A stretch of 53,151 nt of DNA from Aeromonadaceae bacterium (GTDB taxonomy: Bacteria; Pseudomonadota; Gammaproteobacteria; Enterobacterales; Aeromonadaceae), in NCBI GenBank assembly GCA_021209335.1, contig JAJOIN010000052.1, forward strand, positions 1-53,151, in the 5' to 3' direction. The notes beneath the pieces were generated by a model. It was not told where the DNA came from. It saw only the letters and a program-made list of their open reading frames with translations, and did no database searches. Of the stretch, positions 48,068 through 53,151 are shown piece by piece. The translations under genes were made by a program, and so were the position numbers. Each line of letters starts with the position of its first letter. The first letter of the stretch is position 1.

Positions 48068-48739
48068 TTAGCCGCACTTGGAGTCGCCGCAGTTGAGGCA
48101 GGTCATGCAACCGTCTTTTTGGATCACCGCCTTGGTGTGGCACTTGTAGCAGAGGGTGGCGTTGGGCGGGAAGCTGCTCACCTCCGCCTCGCCGGGAGTC
48201 TCGGCCTCCAGCTCGGCCTGCTTCTGGGCGACAAACGCCTTCTGGTGCTCATCCAGGCTGGCGCTCTTCAACATGCCGATGTCGCACAGGTGCTGCTCGA
48301 TGACGTTGCCGATCTCGGCGATGAGCGAGGGCACATACTTGCCCTTGTTCCAGTAACCGCCACGGGGATCGAACACGGAGCGCAGCTCCTCCACCAGGAA
48401 GGTGATGTCACCGCCCTTGCGGAACACGGCGGAGATGATGCGCGTCAAGGCCACTATCCACTGATAGTGCTCCATGCTCTTGGAGTTGATGAAGATCTCG
48501 AACGGACGGCGGGTCTCGTACTCGGTGCCCTCGTTCAGCACCATGTCGTTGATGGTGATAAACAAGGAGTGCTCGGAGATGTGCTCCGGGGTCTTCAGCT
48601 TGTAGGTGGTGCCCATCAACTTCTCCGGCCGCTGCACCGTCTCGTGCATGTGCACGACTTCGGCTTCCTGCTGCTTGTCCAGCTCTTCCTTCGTCTTGAC
48701 CTTGTAGGCGACGATCTTGCTTTGAATTTTCTTGACCAT
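48068..48739 (-). CDS. nrdJb: B12-dependent ribonucleotide reductase, small split subunit (TSCPD/zinc-ribbon)
   Basis: A 223-residue partner of the split class II ribonucleotide reductase. The body matches the TSCPD-type region that ends single-chain NrdJ (SLFITINDMVLNEGTEYETR, ALTRIISAVFRKGGD, RSVFDPRGGYWNKGKYVPS). The C-terminus is a cysteine-rich tail, CYKCH...CMTCLNCGDSKCG, which could bind zinc or relay electrons to the active site. The start at 48739 (VKKIQSKIVAYKVK) lies 37 nt after the large subunit stop; the SD is weak. In Pseudomonas the enzyme is likewise split as NrdJa/NrdJb. Confidence 0.87.
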   Translation of the reverse strand: MVKKIQSKIVAYKVKTKEELDKQQEAEVVHMHETVQRPEKLMGTTYKLKTPEHISEHSLFITINDMVLNEGTEYETRRPFEIFINSKSMEHYQWIVALTRIISAVFRKGGDITFLVEELRSVFDPRGGYWNKGKYVPSLIAEIGNVIEQHLCDIGMLKSASLDEHQKAFVAQKQAELEAETPGEAEVSSFPPNATLCYKCHTKAVIQKDGCMTCLNCGDSKCG

Positions 48740-48776
48740 AGGGTGTTTAGCCTCATGGCCGCCCGCAGGCGGCGCC

Positions 48777-50921
48777 TTAGAACTTGCCGTAGTAACCTTC
48801 CTTGAGGGCATCGTACAGGTTGGCGGCGGTATGTACCTCGCCATCGTATTCGACTTCCTCATTGCCCTTCAACTGCACCACAGAGCCGTCTTCCAGGCTG
48901 AATTCGTAGGTGGTGTTTTCCAGATCCTTCTCCTTCACCAGCACGCCCTGGAAGGCCTCCGGATTGAAACGGAAGGTGGTACAGCCCTTGAGACCCTGCT
49001 CGTAAGCGTACATGTAGATGTGCTTGAACTCCTCGTAGGGGAAGTCGGTGGGCACGTTGGCGGTCTTGGAGATGGAGGAGTCGATCCAGCGCTGGGCCGC
49101 GGCCTGGATGTCCACGTGCTGGGTCGGCGTGATGTCATCGGCGGTGATGAAATAGTCCGGCAGCTGGCACTCGGGATCCTCGCTGTAGGGCATGGCCTTG
49201 CGGTTCACCAGCTCGCGGTAGGCCAGCAGCTCGAAGCTGTAGACATCCACGCTCTCCTTGGTCTTCTTGCCGGCCTTGATCACGTTGCGCACATAGTGGT
49301 GGGCGAAGCTCGGCTCGATGCCATTACTGGCGTTGTTGGCCAGCGACAGGGAGATGGTGCCGGTGGGCGCAATAGAGCTGTGGTGAGTGAAGCGGCCGCC
49401 GTGCTCGGCCAGGGCGGCGACCAGCTCCGGCTCCACTTCCGCCACCTGCTGCATGTAGCGGCTGTACTTGGCGTGCAGGATGCGGCCCGGCAGCTTGTCG
49501 CCCACCTTGATGCCGTCGGCCGCCATCTCGGGGCGCTTGCGCAGCATGGCGGCGGTCACCTCGAACTCCTGGCTCATGATGGGCGCCACGCCCTTCTCCT
49601 TGGCCAGAGCCAGGGATTCCTTCCAGCCGGTGATGGCCAGCTCCTGGGACACCTGCTCGGTGAAGGCCACGGAGGCGGCGGAGCCGTACTGGATGCCCAG
49701 CATGGTCAGGGTGGAGCCCAGACCCAAAAAGCCCATGCCGTGACGGCGCTTGCTCTCGATCTCCTGGCGCTGCTTCTCCAGCGGCAGCTGGTTGATCTCC
49801 ACCACGTTGTCCAGCATGCGGGTGAACAGGCTCACCACCTTGCGGAAGGCATTCCAGTCAAAGTGGGCCGCGTCGGTGAAGGGCTCACGGATGAACTTGG
49901 TCAGGTTGATGGAGCCCAGCAGGCAGGCGCCGTAAGGCGGCAGCGGCTGCTCGCCACAGGGGTTGGTGGCGCGGATGTCCTCGCAGAACCAGTTGTTGTT
50001 CATCTGGTTCACCTTGTCGATCAGGATGAAGCCCGGCTCGGCATAGTCGTAGGTGGAGGTCATGATGACGTTCCACAGGCGGCGGGCCGGCAGGCTCTTG
50101 TAGACCTTGCAGGCCACCAGCCCCTGGTCGTTCACCACCACCCCTTCCTTGCTGGGCCAGTCGGCCCACACCACGTCGGCGGCCGTGAGATCCGTGCCAT
50201 CCAGCTCCACTTCCTTCTTGTTAAAGGGGAAGATCAGCTGCCATTCCTGATCCTCACGCACCGCCTGGATGAAGTCCTCGGTGATCAGCAAGGAGAGGTT
50301 GAACTGGCGCAGGCGGCCGTCTTCGCGCTTGGCCTGGATGAACTCCAGCACGTCCGGGTGACGCACGTCCATGGTACCCATCTGGGCGCCACGCCGGCCA
50401 CCGGCGGAGGAGACGGTGAAACACATCTTGTCATAGATGTCCATGAAGGACAGGGGACCCGAGGTGTAGGCGCCGGCGCCGGAGACGAAGGCGCCCCGCG
50501 GCCGCAGGGTGGAGAAATCATAACCGATGCCGCAGCCAGCCTTCAGGGTCAGCCCCGCCTCGTGCACCTTGTTCAGGATGTCATCCATGGAGTCCTGGAT
50601 GGTGCCGGACACGGTACAGTTGATGGTGGAGGTGGCCGGCTTGTGCTCGAAGGCGCCGGCGTTGGAGGTGATGCGACCGGCGGGGATGGCGCCATTGCGC
50701 AGGGCCCAGAGGAAGGGTTCGTACCATTTCTCTGGCTCCTGCTCCTGCTCGGCCAGGGCGCGGGCGACACGCTGGTAAGTCGCGTCCACGTCGCTGTCGA
50801 TGGGCTGGCCATCTTTGGTCTTCAGGCGGTATTTGGTATCCCAGATCTCCCTGGACGTCTCCTGCAGGGGAATGACAGGCGCGTCTGTCTGCGCCTCCAG
50901 CACCAGATGTGATTTTGCCAT
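48777..50921 (-). CDS. nrdJa: Adenosylcobalamin-dependent ribonucleotide reductase, large split subunit
   Basis: A 714-residue catalytic subunit of class II ribonucleotide reductase, which makes deoxyribonucleotides with a B12-generated thiyl radical and works with or without oxygen. Active-site cysteines are visible in STINCTVSGTIQDSM and NPCGEQPLPPYGACLLGSINL; the latter is the RNR signature around the radical Cys. APTGTISLSLANNASNGIEP is the phosphate/substrate loop. The ATG at 50921 is preferred; a TTG two codons upstream lies only 4 nt from GGAAGG. The C-terminal redox tail is on the separate nrdJb product. Confidence 0.92.
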   Translation of the reverse strand: MAKSHLVLEAQTDAPVIPLQETSREIWDTKYRLKTKDGQPIDSDVDATYQRVARALAEQEQEPEKWYEPFLWALRNGAIPAGRITSNAGAFEHKPATSTINCTVSGTIQDSMDDILNKVHEAGLTLKAGCGIGYDFSTLRPRGAFVSGAGAYTSGPLSFMDIYDKMCFTVSSAGGRRGAQMGTMDVRHPDVLEFIQAKREDGRLRQFNLSLLITEDFIQAVREDQEWQLIFPFNKKEVELDGTDLTAADVVWADWPSKEGVVVNDQGLVACKVYKSLPARRLWNVIMTSTYDYAEPGFILIDKVNQMNNNWFCEDIRATNPCGEQPLPPYGACLLGSINLTKFIREPFTDAAHFDWNAFRKVVSLFTRMLDNVVEINQLPLEKQRQEIESKRRHGMGFLGLGSTLTMLGIQYGSAASVAFTEQVSQELAITGWKESLALAKEKGVAPIMSQEFEVTAAMLRKRPEMAADGIKVGDKLPGRILHAKYSRYMQQVAEVEPELVAALAEHGGRFTHHSSIAPTGTISLSLANNASNGIEPSFAHHYVRNVIKAGKKTKESVDVYSFELLAYRELVNRKAMPYSEDPECQLPDYFITADDITPTQHVDIQAAAQRWIDSSISKTANVPTDFPYEEFKHIYMYAYEQGLKGCTTFRFNPEAFQGVLVKEKDLENTTYEFSLEDGSVVQLKGNEEVEYDGEVHTAANLYDALKEGYYGKF

Positions 50922-51048
50922 GGTCAATCAGCCTTCCTGTTAATCGGTCTGTAGCCTGTGGTTTGCCGGTCTTGCGGCGGCAAGACTCTAGCAAGGTGGT
51001 GGTCGATAGAAACTTGATGTGGATCCCGCGTTGGGGGAGTCTAGAACG

Positions 51049-51116
51049 CTTATGCGTCAGAACCGTGAAGCCCACAACATATCGACGAAAAAATAAAAAC
51101 CAACACTAGATGTTGG
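51049..51116 (-). promoter_or_regulatory. nrdJ promoter with two candidate NrdR boxes
   Basis: On the minus strand TTGTGG (51072-51077) and CATAAG (51049-51054) are 17 nt apart. Two sequences resemble the NrdR box ACACWATATATNGT at 11 of 14 positions each: CCACAACATATCGA (51072-51085) and ACACTAGATGTTGG (51103-51116). They start exactly 31 bp apart, the three-turn spacing usual for tandem NrdR boxes, and the first covers the -35. The second lies inside the moaE terminator stem. The 5' leader also has a hairpin, GTCTTGC/GCAAGAC (50969-50986). No cobalamin riboswitch is seen. Confidence 0.45.
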
Positions 51117-51121
51117 TTTTT
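51089..51121 (-). terminator. Terminator of the moa operon
   Basis: AAAAACCAACA (51095-51105), loop CTAGA-like, TGTTGGTTTTT (51111-51121). On the minus strand an A/T-rich T-run follows to 51089. It lies about 107 nt past the moaE stop and is nearly symmetrical, so it could act in both directions. Confidence 0.83.
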
Positions 51122-51227
51122 ATTGTCAGCAAGAGGCGGGCCATTTTAATCAAGGTCGCCCATAAAACCAGTCCGAATTTACCCGCGCTTGGGCAAAAAA
51201 CGGCAAGCATCTGGAATCACAGGAATT

Positions 51228-51698
51228 TTACAATTCGGGCTTTTCCTGCCAGCGGGCGGCCGCCTGGGCGTCGCTGTGCCGCGCCGCCAGCCAGTGGGAT
51301 TGGCCATCCCGCCGCCGCTCCCGCTTCCACAAGGGCACCCGGCTCTTTAGGGTATCCATCAGAAACTCGCAGGCGGCAAACGCCTCGGCTCGGTGGCCGC
51401 TGGCCACCAGCACCAGGACGATCTGCTCGCCCAATTTCAGGGCCCCGACCCTGTGGATCAGGGTGACGCCGGTCAGCGGCCAACGGCCCCGGGCCTCGGC
51501 CACCAGATCCGCCAAGGCCCGCTCCGTCATGCCGGGGTAATGCTCCAAAAACAATCCCTCGACCGCCTCCCCCTGGTTGCCATCCCGCACCTGGCCGACG
51601 AAGCTCACCAGGGCGCCGGTGCCAGACTGGCCCGCCAGCCGGGCATATTCGGCCGCCAGATCGAAGTCGCTCTCCTGGATCCGGATCAGATCGTCCAT
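51228..51698 (-). CDS. moaE: Molybdopterin synthase catalytic subunit
   Basis: The 156-residue large subunit of molybdopterin synthase, which inserts dithiolene sulfur into cyclic pyranopterin monophosphate. It has TGALVSFVGQVRDGNQGE near residue 27, LFLEHYPGMTERAL, and HRVGALKLGEQIVLVLVAS. The conserved LKSRVPLWKRE-type stretch near 118 carries the catalytic lysine (family form KxxxPxWKxE). AGGAGG precedes the ATG at 51698. It starts 2 nt after moaD and is the last gene of the unit. Confidence 0.94.
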   Translation of the reverse strand: MDDLIRIQESDFDLAAEYARLAGQSGTGALVSFVGQVRDGNQGEAVEGLFLEHYPGMTERALADLVAEARGRWPLTGVTLIHRVGALKLGEQIVLVLVASGHRAEAFAACEFLMDTLKSRVPLWKRERRRDGQSHWLAARHSDAQAAARWQEKPEL

Positions 51699-51700
51699 GC

Positions 51701-51946
51701 TCAACCTCCTGTAACCGGTGGAAAGAAGGCCACCTCGTCGCCGTCGTTCAGCGGCGTCTCCAGGCCCACCAGCACCTGGTTCACCGCCACCAGCAGGTGG
51801 TCGGCCCCCAGCGCCAGCGCCCACTTGTCGCCCCGAGCTGCCAGGGCCGCCCGCAAGGCCTCTGCATCCGGGTAGTTGGCGGGCAGGCGCAAGGCCGACT
51901 CCCCCACCAGCTCCCGCACCTGGGCAAAAAACTTCACCTGGATCAT
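51701..51946 (-). CDS. moaD: Molybdopterin synthase sulfur carrier subunit
   Basis: An 81-residue ubiquitin-like protein ending in Gly-Gly (AFFPPVTGG), the tail that carries the thiocarboxylate sulfur to MoaE. It opens MIQVKFFAQVRELVGES, as MoaD proteins do. The start is at 51946, with GGGGAGG upstream. It lies 11 nt after moaC and 2 nt before moaE. Confidence 0.94.
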   Translation of the reverse strand: MIQVKFFAQVRELVGESALRLPANYPDAEALRAALAARGDKWALALGADHLLVAVNQVLVGLETPLNDGDEVAFFPPVTGG

Positions 51947-51957
51947 CTGCGCCTCCC

Positions 51958-52440
51958 CTAGGCCTGAGCCCGCACATAGTCGCCGGACTGGCCGCCGCGC
52001 TTTTCCACCAGCTGCACCTGCTCGATCACCATGGCCTTGTCCACCGCCTTGCACATGTCGTACAGGGTCAGGGCCGCCACCGACACGGCGGTGAGGGCCT
52101 CCATCTCCACCCCGGTCTGACCGCTCAGGCGGCACAGGGCTTCGATACGCACCCGTTGACCGTCGGCCTCAGGCGTCAGCTGCACCTCCACCTTGGTCAG
52201 CGCCAGGGGATGGCACAGGGGGATGAGATCCCAGGTCTTCTTGGCCGCCATGATGCCGGCGATGCGGGCGGTGGCGAACACGTCCCCCTTGTGGTGGCCA
52301 CCCGACAGGATGAGCGCCAGGGTCGCGGGGGCCATGCGCACCCAGCCCTGGGCCTTGGCCTCCCGCACCGTGACGGCCTTGCCCCCCACGTCCACCATGT
52401 GGGCCTCGCCATTGCCCTGCACATGGGTCAGCTGGCTCAT
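51958..52440 (-). CDS. moaC: Cyclic pyranopterin monophosphate synthase
   Basis: A 160-residue enzyme that, after MoaA, converts the GTP-derived cyclic intermediate to cyclic pyranopterin monophosphate. It has [20 protein letters not shown], the active-site region [12 protein letters not shown], and [20 protein letters not shown] with KAVDKAM, all family hallmarks. The ATG at 52440 overlaps the moaB stop (ATGA). Confidence 0.95.
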   Translation of the reverse strand: MSQLTHVQGNGEAHMVDVGGKAVTVREAKAQGWVRMAPATLALILSGGHHKGDVFATARIAGIMAAKKTWDLIPLCHPLALTKVEVQLTPEADGQRVRIEALCRLSGQTGVEMEALTAVSVAALTLYDMCKAVDKAMVIEQVQLVEKRGGQSGDYVRAQA

Positions 52441-52955
52441 GCGCCCTCCTTGAGGTGCATGACGAAGCTGCAAGGCCGGGTGCGGGCGTCCAGCTGGGGC
52501 GCGATGATCTGCTCCCAGCCGGTGCGGCAGGCGTTGTTGGAGCCCGGCAGGCAGAAAATGATGGTGCGGTTGGCCAATCCCGCCAGGGCACGGCTCTGGA
52601 TGGTGCTGGTGCCGATCTCGGTGAAGGAGACGGCGCGGAACAGCTCGCCGAAGCCCTCCACCTCCTTGTCCAGCAGGGGCTTGATGGCCTCCGGCGTGGT
52701 GTCCCGGCCGGTGAAGCCGGTGCCCCCGGTGATGAGCACCCCCTGGATCCGGGCGTCGGCAATCCAGCGGCTCACCACGGCGCGGATCTGGTAGATGTCA
52801 TCCACCACCAGGGCGCGATCGGCAAGCTCATGGCCTGCCCCCGTGAGGGCGTCCACCAGCCATTGTCCCGAGGTGTCGGTGGTGAGATCCCGGGTGTCGG
52901 ATACGGTCAGCACCGCCAGGTGCAGGGGTTTGAACTCGGCCGCGGCGTGGCTCAT
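52437..52955 (-). CDS. moaB: Molybdenum cofactor biosynthesis protein B
   Basis: A 172-residue MogA/MoaB-fold protein, thought to act in adenylylation of molybdopterin. The motifs [35 protein letters not shown] and [16 protein letters not shown] are typical. AAGGAG lies 5 nt before the ATG at 52955. It overlaps both neighbours by 4 nt (ATGA), so the unit is translationally coupled. Confidence 0.94.
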   Translation of the reverse strand: MSHAAAEFKPLHLAVLTVSDTRDLTTDTSGQWLVDALTGAGHELADRALVVDDIYQIRAVVSRWIADARIQGVLITGGTGFTGRDTTPEAIKPLLDKEVEGFGELFRAVSFTEIGTSTIQSRALAGLANRTIIFCLPGSNNACRTGWEQIIAPQLDARTRPCSFVMHLKEGA

Positions 52956-53151
52956 GGCAGCTCCTTGTCTGAAGAAAGGGAATGAGTCTCGGCGCCCACC
53001 AGGGGCGCCGAGGTGTCGGTACTGCCCAGCGCCAGTAGCAATGCCTGCCACTGCGCCGGGGTGTTGGTGTTGAGAAATCGGCGCTGTGGCTCGGCAGGCA
53101 GCGCCGGCAGCCCCAGCCCCTTGAGCAGGGCGCCGACCCGGCGAGCCCTGG
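52952..53151 (-). CDS. mobA: Probable molybdenum cofactor guanylyltransferase, C-terminal part
   Basis: The last 66 codons of a gene that runs off the window edge. RRVGALLKGLGLPALP is followed by RRFLNTNTPAQWQALL, which resembles the C-terminal F.NINTPEE region of MobA. The stop overlaps the moaB start (ATGA), so it is the preceding member of the same operon. The nucleotide-binding N-terminus is not in the window, so the call rests on the short tail and the context. Confidence 0.65.
   Translation of the reverse strand, partial: RARRVGALLKGLGLPALPAEPQRRFLNTNTPAQWQALLLALGSTDTSAPLVGAETHSLSSDKELP

Noticed and set aside
50922-51090. Cobalamin riboswitch upstream of the B12-dependent reductase.
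   Set aside because: The conserved B12-box is not present; only a simple 7-bp hairpin is seen in the leader.

Overview
The window reads as chromosomal DNA of a GC-rich gammaproteobacterium. Proteins resemble Escherichia/Vibrio/Aeromonas homologues closely (IlvIH, LeuABCD, GalETKM, ThiBPQ, SstT, AcrAB, FsaA). An animal-type alpha-amylase, a B12-dependent ribonucleotide reductase and a VC2487-family glycosyltransferase fit an aquatic relative of the Aeromonadaceae; this placement is inference. Almost all of the sequence is ordinary, densely packed metabolic chromosome. The accessory parts are an insertion-sequence cluster (9.77-12.21 kb) and a fimbrial operon (26.4-31.6 kb).

Layout. 0.2-2.8 kb: ilvIH on the minus strand. 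2.8-4.7 kb: a minus-strand unit of a PAP2 phosphatase, a glycosyltransferase and a 54-residue protein, lying where leuO sits in enterics and vibrios. 4.8-9.7 kb: leuABCD, preceded by a leader peptide with four consecutive CTA leucine codons and a transcription attenuator. 9.77-11.2 kb: a complete IS4-family element inserted in the leuD terminator with an 11-bp target duplication. 11.26-12.21 kb: head-to-head remnants of an IS481-type and an IS50/Tn5-type element. 12.2-17.9 kb: galR divergent from galETKM, with a near-consensus gal operator. 18-19.8 kb: a hexapeptide acetyltransferase, a transglutaminase-like secreted protein and a PilZ protein. 19.9-23.3 kb: a TPP riboswitch and thiBPQ. 23.3-26.3 kb: a PIN-PhoH protein and sstT.

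26.4-31.6 kb: a chaperone-usher cluster (mini-pilin, pilin, chaperone, usher, tip adhesin). 31.9-36.0 kb: a secreted alpha-amylase with a starch-binding domain, and a chemoreceptor. 36.2-42.7 kb: a TetR repressor divergent from an AcrA-AcrB-OprM-type efflux operon, with an AcrR-like operator between them. 42.9-43.8 kb: a ZIP metal transporter. 43.9-48.0 kb: a glycyl radical enzyme and its activase, both frameshifted, divergent from fructose-6-phosphate aldolase; the shared control region holds a perfect FNR site. 48-51.1 kb: a split B12-dependent ribonucleotide reductase with candidate NrdR boxes. 51.2-53.15 kb: mobA (partial)-moaB-moaC-moaD-moaE.

IlvIH and LeuABCD supply branched-chain amino acids, GalETKM runs the Leloir pathway, ThiBPQ imports thiamine under TPP control, and the moa genes make molybdopterin. 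I found no phage, CRISPR array, rRNA or tRNA. I see no clear new multi-gene system. The parts most worth checking are the 82-residue mini-pilin, the frameshifted glycyl-radical operon with its FNR promoter, the nested IS cluster with hairpin-guarded transposase starts, and the uncharacterised PAP2/glycosyltransferase/54-residue unit.
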